From contig JABVXV010000012.1 of the NCBI GenBank assembly GCA_013365325.1, positions 248,001 through 312,000 on the forward strand: DNA of 64,000 nucleotides, written 5' to 3'. This DNA is from Dipetalonema caudispina (lineage: Eukaryota > Nematoda > Chromadorea > Rhabditida > Onchocercidae). Positions 49,966 to 63,241 of the stretch are shown in pieces; the stretch's first letter is position 1; every line of letters starts with the position of its first letter. The notes beneath the pieces were generated by a model that was not told where the DNA came from, did no database searches, and saw nothing but the letters and a program-made list of their open reading frames with translations. Position numbers and translations under genes: made by a program.

Positions 49966-50828
49966 CTGAAAAGATATGTATAAATCAATTCAAAGCAAAA
50001 AAGTGAATTGTTAGAAGAGTTCAGGAAATACAACTAACTGATACCGTACGGTAAGAAAAGTCTGAATAAGTGCTAACTGATAGTTAGTTGCTCACTTCCA
50101 GTATTTCTATCAGAAATTATTTCCATGTGACAGGACTTTCCAAGATCTGAAAGATTTTTGGAGATATCTGATCAAATTTGAAAATTTTGGAATAGAATAA
50201 TGCTGGAAATATTCAATGAATAAATTAACAGATATCCATCCATGAAAAAATTGGAAGAGGCGCTAATGAACCCATTTGTAACATTTACAGCATTTTCTTA
50301 ACTTAATGTTTGATTTTTTTTCAAACACCTCTAATGTTTGATTTTTTTTTTCTGTGGTTCTACTTCGGCGTTATTTTTTCTTACTCACCTAGAATTATAA
50401 GATCAGTGAAAGGTGACTGATTGACTTTTATGAAAACGATCAATAAGTGATCTTTTTTAATAGATAATTTAAAGGTTTACGGTTAGACCTTTCAGTCCTC
50501 CGCAAAAACATATATTATTTTGCATATAGACGAAATCGGTCACTTTTTCGTCGTATATGTTCTGTTCCTCGTAGTTTGCTTCATTTCTTCAAAATGTTCG
50601 TTTCCTCTTAGTGTGCTCCCTAACATGGATGGATCAAAGATGACTAACATTTTCCATCCGTCCATTTTTGTCATGTTAGATAAAAATGAAACAAAGCAAA
50701 GAACTTCGAGATGAATTCGTCCAGAATCTGTTGGAAGTTTTACGGACATATCGATATGTATTTATACTATAAGTGGAAGTCTTGGTCAATTTTATCACCA
50801 GTTTATTTCTATCACATATTGTTAATAG
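49966..50828. other. Interval upstream of the first supported cadherin exon
   Basis: Open frames at 50520-50714 (+) and 50540-50749 (-) overlap on opposite strands and have no splice support. No signal-peptide exon for the cadherin was found here. Confidence 0.35.
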
Positions 50829-53800
50829 GAGAGTTTATCAGAAGTTTGTTTGACATTTAAGGATGGAAAAAATGATTCGGCAACTAATATCGATCCAATG
50901 TTATTGTCAAATATATTTGAACTCAATATCTCACGCAGTACGACTCCTGCTAAATTCCCGTCCAGAGAGGTAAGAAGATGTTATTCAACTTCATGAATAC
51001 TTCAACCTCAATCTTTCCGAAAAAGGCTTGAAGTGAAGCCTGTTGACAACAAAGCGGTAAGATATGATTTCATTTCGAAGAACCTTGAAAGAATTTTGCA
51101 CTATCAGTCCATAAGAAGAAATACCTATACAACAAGTAGGTATGTATAAATCATCCTTTTCCCTAGTTTTAACTTTTGGTAATTTCGTTCTTTGACTTTG
51201 AAGTTTCCTGAATGCGCTATCTTTGAGTTTGTAGGTTATCGCTGGTAATATACGAAACGGATTTCCATGCGATGAACCATCAGTAAGAATTTATGTCTAG
51301 TTAAAACTGAAATTGAGTAACCTTCGATGGATCTTTATCCGTCCTCATAAAATTTAGAAGCAAGTGATAAAAGGAAGAGTTCATTCAGTTTTTTAATCAA
51401 TAAAATTTTAAAATTAAAATCAAAGCTATCGGTATCGACACATAATCTCGCTAACTTCAAAATGCACTAAAAAATTTTCAAAGATAATCAAGAATACTTT
51501 GAAAAAACTTTATCAGTCAATATGAAAGCCATATAATCGAATTTTGTGTGGGCAGAAGTGCAATGATCAATATGTGGATTGATGATGGTAAACTAGAGGA
51601 GCCGGTCAGTAATGCTGCTAGGTCCTGAACTGGGGATATGCTTTATTTGTTTTTGATGCAGTGTCCAATGGTACAAAAGCACTACCACGTTATAGGAGTG
51701 TGGATCGAACCGTTTAAATATACCTGAGCACTTCTATCCCATCACTACTCACCACAGCCATCCTTTAGGTTCTCAACATTTGTGTACTTTCCGATCCATC
51801 TAACCTTTTCTCAGTTTTGTCTTCTCAGCTTACATTTCAACTTCACTTTTCTTGACGCATTTCATTTCACGAAATTTCCGCGAAATATCATTCTTTCCTA
51901 TTTTTACCTCATCATTTGTAAAAGTTACAAGCTTTTGCCAACCTTTGTAGTTCAACATAAAAAGGCTATTGATAAATCAATGAGCAAATGTCAGTAACTT
52001 TATGAATGGTCAATTTTTTGATGAACTTAAGAAGTGTAAAACTTATAAAGAGCTTCATGCTGTCTTAAACATGGAATTATTTCAAATGTTTCCATTCCGC
52101 AGGATTAATTCAGGGTTATTCAGGGTTCACAGACGAATTTTGTAGTTGTCACTCCAAATGTTGTCAAATATTATTTTTAAAATTATTTTAAATGTTTCAT
52201 AGGAAGTAACGATTTGCAATTATTTGCAAGAAGTATGGTCAGTGTACTATGCATAAAAGGATGAAAGGAGTTCATCTTTACCTTCTAAAAAAGTTGCGAT
52301 GATATGTTGTTGGATCAAAAAGGAGACTAAGATGCTAAAGCAGACGATATGTGCTGTTATGCTTTCTAGTCTGGAAAAATTTTGACTGATGAAATATTAC
52401 CATTACCAAACAAAGTTTGAAGCGAGAGAAGGTTTACCTTCATATGAGGTTCTAATAGTAATGTACTTAATTTCATTAAGAACGCAATTTTGCAATTTTT
52501 GAAATTACCATTGCTTAAAACTTAAGATTTTATTATCGAAATAAAGTTAGATTTGAAATTTTGAAGATGAATTATTTATTTCGACTTTGGAACTAAAAAT
52601 ACAGATTACATGGGTCAAACGAACTGAAATAAATCATGACACTCATATGAGATCTTAGTTACTGCCGATTTCATAAAAAAAATTGATGCACAAAAAGTTA
52701 CGAGGAATCTCTGATAGCAGAAAATCTGAACCGCTTCATTGGGTTACAATTCTTTCTTTTTTCATTATCGCAATGAAGGTTATATTTTCTAAATGCCATT
52801 TCACTTTTTTTCCTACATTTTGATATTTTTCAATTTTTCTCACCTTTTACGAATTTGCAATCTATTGAAATCGGCAATCTTTTACGTAGCAAAAGATAAA
52901 AAAATAAATAATTGAAGTCTTTGTTGCAGTCCAGTTCACTTTCATTTTTTTTTCACTCGTTTTACCGTGATACTGACCCTTAAAACGTCTGTTCATGCGT
53001 ATTTCAGTATGCATGCGTGTGAATTCCAATTAGCTTTTAAGTGAAATTAATTTTACACACATTTATCGACACTAACATTATTAAAGTGCTATTTGTTTGT
53101 TAGGTATTAAAAACATGCTATTCATGATTAAGTAATGTTTTTTTCTGGAGATGGTCAACTTTTGGCTTGCGGTAATGAACCCAGCAGAAAAGAAAAATCA
53201 ATAACCGTAGTGCTAACTTATTTTGATAAATTATAACTTTTTAACAAAAATTTCCGGCTTCTTTGATAAAATATTTCTTTGGGCGAAATATTAAGTTTAC
53301 TAAATGATCCTTAATACGACAAAATTGACCAATTCATTCAATGGAAAATTCTGGATCATTGAATGGAAAAAATGAGTTTTGTAAGGAATTTTTATGTGAA
53401 AATATCTCTCCGAAAATATATTTATCTGTGTAAATATGTTCGACAGGTGGGTTTTGTTGATCACGTCCTGCTTGCCTTATTTGCTGAGATCAGCTATGTA
53501 TGTAATTGTTGAAAGAAGTGACCGATGGTCCTCACCACTTCAGTCATTGCTATTTATCCTTCCTTTCTGTTTCCCTTATACAAATATTAACTCATGTGTT
53601 AAAGAAAATTACTGTTCCGGAAATATCAATTTTTTTCTACAGTTGGCAATATTTACCAATTTTTGTACTTCGCATTTTTCATCATCATTTCTTGAGAAAA
53701 TCAAAGTATCTTCTGTAGTTTGACTGAAGCTGTTGTTCACTTTGTTGAGTACAGATAATGATGGGGTTTGTTTACTTCTTTGCTTTGTAAGCTTCTGAAT

Positions 53801-56800
53801 CAACTTTAATTGGCATTCAGCGTAGAGCAAAAAGCTTTTCGTTGCGGTGCAGAAATACCTTGCAGCGATTCTTCAATCTAAGTAAACCAAATAAGTGTTA
53901 ATATTGGGAAGAATTTATATTTGTTGCACTGCTATGTAATGCATTTTCATATTCTTCTCTGATCTAACTTAATTTATTCCATAGTTGCTGAATTCAATTC
54001 AATTCCATTCTTCTGCTACCATTTTTGACAGATAACGGTGTTCCAAACTAAAAAAAGATGGGAATTTCTGATCAAACATTCTTTGCTGCTACTTCTTGCT
54101 CACTGAATAATATTTTATTGATATATAAAGCTTAATTATGGTTTTTAAATTTTTGTTTTTATCTTTTGTCTTTTTATTTCTGCCAATCATCACTGTTGCC
54201 ATAAATCATTTCAGATAATGGGATATCAGTACTGATTTTTATCGTTGCTTATCCCTGCACTTCTCGGCATCTTATGATTATCTTCTGATTCTATACTTCT
54301 GAAGATTCACGTTTCTATATTCTGGAAAAGTCGCAAAATTTGCATCTCTTTTGCTCGAAAGAGAAAAATTTGTATTGATGAAAAATGTGGTACAATCTCG
54401 ATGTTTTACTTCTGTTACAAATTTGTTCACTATTTGTCGACACAGTTTCACAAATGGTGACACCGCATGCGCTACAAACAGTTCAAGACAATGTCAAAAT
54501 TCCTTCTCTACATCCGCCCACATTGAAGGTCAGAGTTTTTTTTTCAAAAAATCTTTATTGTTCTCTACTACCATAAGAAATTTTCTGTCACTGAAAAGAA
54601 AAGAAAAACATTTTTAAAGATTGAAAAGTTTCCATTATTTTGCATCTTTCATCCATCATACTACAGTTAGCTTCATTAATGTCACGACGTTATTTCATTC
54701 ATTAATTCTTCAATTGAAAGAAATACAAATATCCAAGTACTAATTTTTCGAAAAATCAAATTGCAGGCTTCATCACATAAAGGTTATATAGCGGAATCAG
54801 CAGAAATGGGTACCACAGTTCGGGTTTCTCCTTCTGCATTTTCAAATTCACTTCAAATTAGCGTTTACGATGATGATCTGGTAGTAATATTTCAGTAACT
54901 ATTTTTGTAGAATCTTGTAATTAGAGTTTGTACGTCTAAAAACTTTAGTTCCAACAAAAACTAACAAATTTCTGCATGTACTGGGTTTTTCTTTTTCATT
55001 TTTTTTCAAAGGAAGAAAATATTCTACGGCATCTTCATATTTTTTTGTTTGTAGAAGCCTGGCATGCCTCCAGCCGTTTATGAATACATATTAACAGGAC
55101 TAGGCTCATCCATATTTGCTGTTGATCAAAGAGGTTATGTCTACTTAAATGTGCCATATATTAGCGCTAATCCTCCAAATCCATCAACATATCAGCTGCA
55201 TGTGAGCAATTTCTTTAATTTAAAAATTATTTATTCCAGAAAAGAAACTAAAAATTAATGAAATTTTTAAAATCATTTTTGACAAGCTGTTAACTCAAGT
55301 GATGGAACACTTAAAGATAGAAGCTCGAGAAGTAAATACGACGCCAATTCGTAGTAGCGAACCAATATCAATAACAATATATGTTATGGATATCAATGAT
55401 AATCCGCCACGCTTCAGTTCCTCTGTTTATATGGCCAATGTCAGTGCGAGTGGTACTGATCGTCCTGTCATAAAGGTTATTTCAAATTTCTTCTTGAAAA
55501 TTCTGACTTTTGGAAAAAAAACCAACCAGTAGATTGAAATATTTATGTCTAATTCAGGTTTATGCAACGGACAATGATGCTGGCACGAATGCACAAATAA
55601 GTTATCAATTGGTATCAGTAAGTGGTGGAGCGTACAATAATTTCCGATACGATAGTAACGCGCATCAATTAAATGCTGTTGGAAATTTGAAAGCCGGTGA
55701 ACAATATGAAGTAAACATAAATGAAATTATAACTTAAATAACTTACAAACAATTTTTTCATAGTTTCAAGTGAATTTTTAGTCAATGTTCCATCGATGAC
55801 AATCAAAACACGCAGTTTTTGCTTGCTAAATAATTATAAAACCCAGTTTATGTTAGACTTAGAATGGCTTCTAAATTAAGATTTCAATTGCTAATTTAAC
55901 GAAATTAAAGATACGTTAATGACTGTAAAAATGCAACCTTTACAAACGAATCACAGCCAATTCTTCATGATTTTTCCAGAATTTCATCTCTTGCTGCAAA
56001 AAGTAAGATCATAATTTTCAGGTTGTACTAAAAGCAATTGATGGTGGGGGCCTTTCAAGTCAAGCAGTGATAATTGTCTATGCTGTGCCTGAAGTAACAA
56101 CACTTGACCAAAAAACGGCAGCATTTGGACGGAATCAGATAGCCGGTTTACCCAACTTTTTAGTTGCCAAGTCTCCAATTACTTCTTCTACATCTGGTAA
56201 TTGCCAGACATAATTAATCAAGAATTCCTTCAATATATATTTGAAACAGTGACTATCATGTCGCATAACCTTCAAATGCTCCGTCTTATCAGAAGGTCGA
56301 ACTGGAAGGAATCATTGCAGCTGTTGGATGTGGCTGGTAAGTCATGAACGGGCCACATCCTTAACAGCAGATTACTTTTCGAGTAGAATAATTTTTCAGT
56401 AGCAAAAAAGTTTGCTATCAAACGATCAGCTTTTAGCATCTGTTTATGCTTGTTAGTGTTTTTCTAGAAAGTGTCGATTCACCTGAAACAATTCAAACCT
56501 ATGTTACTGAAATAAATGAAGCAACCCCACCGTACTCTATTATTATTACACTTGGGGTGAGTTTCAAAAAAAAAATTATCCCAAAAAATTTTCTTTGCTG
56601 TAAAATATTTTCTAAAACATTTGCAATAATATAACTGAATGCCGTTACAGGATGATTCAACAAAGGGACAAATGTATCACACGATCACCGGTGGAAACGA
56701 GGATAACAAATTTGCCATAAGCAGCGAAATGTAATTTTATATAATCGTAAAAAGAAAAAGTGAACTGAAGAATGAAATTTATATCATCCCTGTAAATCAG

Positions 56801-59800
56801 TATAGACCGATAATTTTTTTTGTAAAAAAAAAAGAAAAGAAAAATGGAACTTGAACTCATTTTATTTTAGTGGGACTTTAATTACGGTGAACTCTTTTGA
56901 TAGAGAAGAAACATCACTTTATAATTTGCAAATCGAAACACGCTCTTTAAATTCAGATCAACATTTGTACTGGACTATTGTCCAAGTTGCTATAACGGTA
57001 TGTCCATTAGAAATTTGTATACGAAAGGTGGAAACTATATATTTTTAGGATTTGAAAGGTGTTTAAGGGTTTTCTTATTTTAACTATTCATATTTTTAAT
57101 TCAGAAGTAAAATTTCAATAGTATGCCAAGTTTTATGAAATACCCTGTTTAGGATATTAATGATAATGCGCCAAAGTTCACTGATCCACAGCCAGTGAGA
57201 TTGCGTGTTGAAATCAATGATGCACTCAATCTTATACCAAATATGTATGTGGGACAAGTGAACGTAGAAGATCCGGATGATGGTGATAACGGACGTGTGG
57301 AACTCAGAATTGCACCTCCTATGGATAAGTATGTTTAGATAATAGTATCTACGGTTAGGCATCTGTCGAACTTTTTACGTTTAGCAGAAATTTAAAATAT
57401 TCATGGGAGATTTAAAGTTCAATTCCATTATGTTTCAATTACCATACAATTTTTAACAAGTTGCCAGAGGAAAGCATGATGAGCACTTAAACAAATGATG
57501 AAAACTGGTATCATATTTCAGATTGTTTTCAATAAATGACAGTGGTGTTGTAACGGTGAATGGTGATCTGCTGAACGGACATTTTGGTGAACATCGAATG
57601 ACTGTTATTGCCACTGACCACGGTGATCCACCGCTTGAAACTCGGGTTAATCTAATCATCAATGTTGAAAATGTTCTACAAAGTGTATCAGCGAATTCTG
57701 TTAGTTTTATTATTTGCTATCAAATATTATGCTGTGAAAATCATAAACCATTAAGGAGCAAGTCAGAATTTACTATATTTTCATCGGATCGTGAAAAAGA
57801 TTCTAATAATTGATAACTAGAACTTTCTGATCTTATTCCGTAATTTTAATCTAGCAAACTGCACTCTTAAAAAATAATTGCATATGCAATTAGAAATGCC
57901 TAGCTGTACAAAGTAATTCAAATTTTTGAATCGTGTTAAAGAAGTAATAAGAAGATTTCCTGATTCAGCTGTCAACAAAATCGAATAGTTTGACGTCGAA
58001 TAATGCAAGTCCTCTGCAAAATGAACAATTTACATTCGATCCTATAATACCAGGTATCATAAAGATTTGTAAAACGAGGGTAGAATACAGGTTGAAAAGA
58101 GCAACTCGAGATTCAATTTATTTTCAGAGCAAAACTTGCATGAATCTGACCATCAAAACCGGGGAACAAGGATTTTGGGAATTACATCAGATTCAATAAT
58201 AAATACATCACCAGAATTCATCGTTGCAGTAACAATGCAAACAAAAGCAGAAAATTCAACGCTGAGACTTGCGCCCGTATTCGATCCGTTTGAGATTACG
58301 GTTACTGTGAAAGAAAATCAAGCAAACATTGAACTTGTCAAGCTTCATGCTTATTATATGGATAATAAACCTGGAAGCATTACATATGTTATGCTTGCAG
58401 GAGATCCATCACTTTTTAAGTAAGTGTTTGATTTTCATGATTCTTCTTATGTAAAATATAATGTTGATTTTTAATTTCATTGTATGTGGTTAACTTTAAA
58501 AATGGAAACTTTACCCAAACTTTTATAGAAGAAACGCGTGAATTTTACATCAAAATTTTGTCATCAGTTTCAATGTTTAACTTGGATATTTCCTATTTAT
58601 TTTAAGGCCTTGATGAATTAGCGTCTCCACTTGTCCGGTAAAGAATTAATTACTTTCTGATTATTTACAAATGACTTCTAGTAGTCGCCAAACAAAATTA
58701 TATGAGTTTCTAACAGAAAGAAAAATTTCATCAAAATCATTTGAAAAACTTGATTAATGGACGGGTTCATTGCAGTGTAAACAGTTTCACCGGATCGCTT
58801 CTCTTGCTTCGTCCGTTAGATATGGAAGAAAAAACATCATATGAAATTCGGGTTGGTACTGCCGAGGTTTGCTTTTTCTTTTCATAAACAGAATTGTAAT
58901 ATTGTATTCAACTATATTTTGTTGAATCTTGATGAAGCATATTCCAGGCGGCCGTTTTGTTCACTGAGCCGAACTTTCCGTATACGACCGTGGTTCATGT
59001 TGATGTTGTAGATGTGAATGATTGGATACCAAACTTTGAACTTGATAGTTACCATTTTAAAGTGAATGCAAATGCCAAAGTCGGCGCAGCTATTGGTCAA
59101 ATTATGGCATATGATCAAGACAAAACTGCAAGTTTTTTAGAAGATTTATTTTTATTGCGATTTGTAGAATCGTTTTAGCTTATTTCTGTATTACTGATTT
59201 TCAATGGAATGGTTGTAAGTGCTTGCATATTCCTGAAAATTATTTCGAGCAAACTCTGAAAGAAAAGATTGACCGGAAATTTTGAAATTTTCAAACAACT
59301 TCCAATGCTCATAGAACTATAATATTTCAGATGCCAAATAACGAAATTCGCTATCGGATCAAAAAAAGTAGCACTAATGAATCATACGTCAGTGTAGATC
59401 CTAGAAGTGGTTTACTGACTGTCAAGAAAGACCTTCGTCTATTAGCAAATAAAAAAATTTCGGTAACTTATCATACTTGTTTGCAATCCAAAATTAAGAT
59501 TCCTAGATACCTTTATTGCCACGGTTGTTAGAATAAATATGATTTTCAAAATTCATCATTTCAGTTAAATATAGAAGCAGAAGATGGTGGTACACCAAAA
59601 CAGTCTAGCGAAACGCTCGCTTTAATTGATGTTGAGCCTGAAGAAATTGATATTTTGACTGGAACGTCATCAACGTTTGATACAATGTCTTCTAAAAATA
59701 AGCTACAGTTCTCACGACGGAATTACTCGTAAGTTAAATGCGAATATATAAATGAATATTTGAGTAAGGAAGTTGGCAATATCTGAAGGAAACTTTATTA

Positions 59801-62800
59801 CTCTCTTCAACTCACTTCCTGAAACTTATTTCAGTAGTTCTCTATCGGAATCAGTCCGTTCACCATATTTATTGCTTGTTTTGCCAGTGCTTAACAGATT
59901 AGGAAATGAGCGTTCCACAACTTGTTCAATCATTTCCGGTAATTACGGAGGTAAGTTAAAATTGTCCTTATTTTGGAGTAAATCAAAAATTAATTGTAAT
60001 TGTTAGTTGTGTACGAGAATTTTCATATGCTTCATAGCATTTCAACTACAAAGTTAGTAAATTTTAGGAGTCTTTAGCATTTCAACCGGTCCTGAAGGTA
60101 ACTGCGAGCTTCGAACCCAAGCGCTATTGGATCGAGAAACAGTGGACTATTATCAATTAAACGTAAGCGTAAAAACGGAACAACAAGTGGACCATGCAAT
60201 TGTGCATGTAACTGTTCTCGATACAAACGACAATGCTCCAAAATTTATTTACAATAACGATGAATACAATGGATATTTTGCAGCTTTGTCCACTGATGCC
60301 TCTTCATTTGCTTTTGTTACCACCGTGCAGGTGACCTTCCTTATATGATAAACTATACCGAACTTTTCTTTTCAAAATTCAAAATGAACAGCAGAATTTT
60401 TAAAAGAAATAGCTGTTGCCAAATTTCCAGCTTACGACATCCAATTAATTTTCGCCGATTATGTTTTTTAGTGATAAGCTACTAAACTATTTCAAATGCA
60501 CAAATTTTCACATAAATTCTTAATTCAGGCTGAGGATGCTGATTCAGAAAACAGTAGTGTTATTGTATATTCATTGGATCAGTTTTCAATGGATTCGAAA
60601 TACTTCATGACTGACCTGACCGGAGGAGAAATCCGCACAAAAATGAGTGCATCACAAATGATGGATGACAGTCAGAAAAATTATTTTAATTTCCGAGTCA
60701 GTTGTTTTTATTCATTTCTATTTTGCTTTTCCAATATGCAATAAGGCGTTTTGGTATCAGAAAAATTGGCCTCATTTTGTTGACTGGTGTTGGTTGAAGC
60801 CGTTGCAATTTTCAGTGCATCTCACCAGGATTCAGAAAATGGCTGTAGGAACAGACAAACAGACAGTGACTATGACATTTTTTTGATGTGAATTCAAATA
60901 GTTTGGAGCTTTTTCTCCTTCTGGTCACTCGTCTAAGTCGTCATAGGTTCTGCAACGGCCTTTTCGTCGTACACCACAATCTGCAGAGCAAAGGGTGGTT
61001 ATTGTGTAGAGTAAGAAAAGATCAAAACGGTGATTTTTTGATTAGTCAGCTTATGGGATACCCACTTATTGAGTTTTTTCACTTTCCTAATTTTCTTCAA
61101 ATGCCGAACTATCGTAGAGTGACTTTAAATTCTTCGGAAACTTCTCTTATAGTTTTAACAGATCAGTTTCTATATTTGCTCTCAATTGGTCATTGTCAAT
61201 TCCCGATGACAGGTCATTACGCTGTTCATTTTCAAGGCTTTGGTTCTTTAGCAGAACTTGAACTCCAACTGCGCTGTACGTTCATCAGCAGTTCTTAGGT
61301 CATACGCGTTGTTGATGTTGCTAGATGTTTCTCATACTTTATGTTGACCCACTTTAAATTCAAATAAAAAAATCATTCCTCTAACATTATTTCCTTATTT
61401 TGAAATATGTATAAGTAAAATAGAAAGTGAACAATCAGTCATTATCAAAAAAAAAAAAAAAAAAAACAGCGGTACCTTTTGGTAAATTTGTTTAAATGGA
61501 CAACTGGAGCAGTGAAAATGTTTTGAGGTGATCGCTTGTGACTCTCCTTTTACTGAAAAGAAGCTATGCTCTAAAGCGGAGATATTCGTGAATATAATCA
61601 GTGACTCAAACCGATTTATTCTGTCAGTTCTCAATACCGAATCACGGCATCTCAAGACTGTTGAAAGGGTAAAACTTATTTCAATTGAGGGTAAAACCTA
61701 TTTCAATTATGATATTGCAAAATAAAAATTCCGCGTTTCCTTTTTAGTAACCATTTTGCTTCAATACTGATAAATACTGCTCTTCGATATCGTTAATATA
61801 TTAAGTGAATTCTATCAAAATGTATGCCTGATAGAATAAAAAAGATAAGGAAACTGCTTTTAGGAGATTGCGAAAGTATTACGAGAATTCACTGATCCAT
61901 GTAAGCTGCTTCTTCTGGAAAATGTAGAAGAAAACCACAATAGTATCAAGCAACAAAGACACGTCGATATGCGCTGGTATGCTGTAAATCCAACAACAAA
62001 AAAGAGCTGCAAAGTTGAGGAGTACAGGTGAGAGCATAATTTTAACAACTTGTTGAAAAAAGAGTAAGTTCATTATGTATTTACAGCAAACTTTTCGATA
62101 ATTCAACGATAAGAACAGTTGCCGCAAAACTGAAGTCGCGAATTGTTATTGATGAAATCCGCATTAACTTAAAAAGTGTGCTTGGGGAAAATGCGCTATT
62201 TTTTACGAATTTCAAAATTGCTTCTGTTGGTTGGTATTTTGCAGTAAATTTTTTATGTCGTCTTAATTTTCAATTGCTGCAAGTCCAGCAGTATTCAGTG
62301 CTTTTGAGAAAAGTATAATCTTAAAGAATTTGATTTTTTGGGAATTAGAAATTCTTACTAAAATACTTACAGCAATGATTGTACTAGCAGTAACGATAGC
62401 AGTTGGAGCATTGATTGGGATATGCGCTATATGTTTGTGTTACACGAGGCATCGGATGGAACGACATTCAAAGCACGAATATCCAAATATTAATCAAATT
62501 CCAAAATTTGGTACCATATTTTTACCGAATCCACCAGCTGGAAGCTCTCATGATATGCTTTATGAAACTCAGGCAAGCTATTTTACTTATAATTAAAGAA
62601 ATTCTTCACGAACTGGATAACAACAAGATATAATATTATTTGAAGAAAATTAAACTTCCAGTTAAATTAATTGAAAAAAAAAGTCTTCCATGTGGAAATA
62701 CTAACACTTCTGTACAGCATCAAAGAAATGTGATCATTTATTTAGATGCTCGAAATGCCAATTGGTGAGGAGGACAGTATGATGAAACCAGTGGGAAATG

Positions 62801-63241
62801 GAGGTGGAATATCTGTTGCTGCACAAGGAACATTATGCTCGAATAGCTATGATTTGGATTTCGAGCAGTGTTATCGGAATTATGCTCAGAATGCATTGAG
62901 TGATAGAAGAAAATTTTCTGTTGATGAAAATATGTTTGCAATCAGTGAACGAAATGGGTTACACCAGCAAAAGGGCAAGTATGTTAAGTTTTAATTAATC
63001 ATTAAGTTAATTTTAAAATTCATTCAATTAAATGTTTCTAGCATAGATACCTAAATTTTTCGACTTCTTACAATTTTTCCAAAAATTACTTAATGATTTC
63101 AAAACAAACTGATTGCTACACCACTTTAAAAAATCATTCATAAGCATTTCATTGAAGGTTTCTTTTTCTTTCAGGAAGGTACGAGGAATAGTGATACCTA
63201 CTCCAGATTATCCCATAGATCAAAAGAAAAGTGTTTTTTAG
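50829..63241 (+). CDS. Single-pass cadherin (CDH23/Cad74A-like layout), 5' end incomplete
   Basis: A calcium-dependent adhesion receptor. Supported exons: 50829-50969, 51081-51139, 51235-51282, 51556-51604, 53821-53881 (tentative), 54446-54528, 54767-54880, 55055-55201, 55317-55475, 55558-55710, 56022-56196, 56293-56336, 56437-56556, 56651-56730, 56871-56997, 57153-57328, 57522-57699, 57969-58053, 58128-58419, 58776-58866, 58948-59127, 59331-59462, 59565-59728, 59835-59950, 60068-60330, 60529-60696, 61528-61668, 61864-62027, 62087-62229, 62349-62572, 62746-62978 and 63175-63241, about 1460 codons. Repeat motifs are DINDNPPRF, ATDNDAGTNAQISY, DINDNAPKF, VEDPDDGDNGR, ATDHGDPP, DVNDWIPNF, AEDGGTP, DTNDNAPKF and AEDADSENS. 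A non-cadherin membrane-proximal domain with 'IISDSNRF' follows, then a TM segment (ILTAMIVLAVTIAVGALIGI) and a roughly 120-residue tail ending PTPDYPIDQKKSVF. No classic catenin-binding region is apparent. The signal peptide is not found and 60697-61527 is unresolved. Confidence 0.85.
61447..61466. repeat. Poly-A run, 20 bp, in the unresolved cadherin interval
   Basis: Twenty A residues. An AATAAA at 61363-61368 lies about 80 bp upstream, so a premature polyadenylation site or an inserted retrocopy tail is conceivable. Confidence 0.8.

Noticed and set aside
51026..51055. Small exon reading LEVKPVDNKA before a GTAAGA donor
   Set aside because: It needs phase 2, but the preceding exon ends in phase 0; skipping it (50969 to 51081) keeps the frame.
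60888..61298. 136-codon open frame taken as a separate gene
   Set aside because: It sits between cadherin exons on the same strand, overlaps cadherin-like strings in other frames and shows no domain; kept only as part of the unresolved interval.
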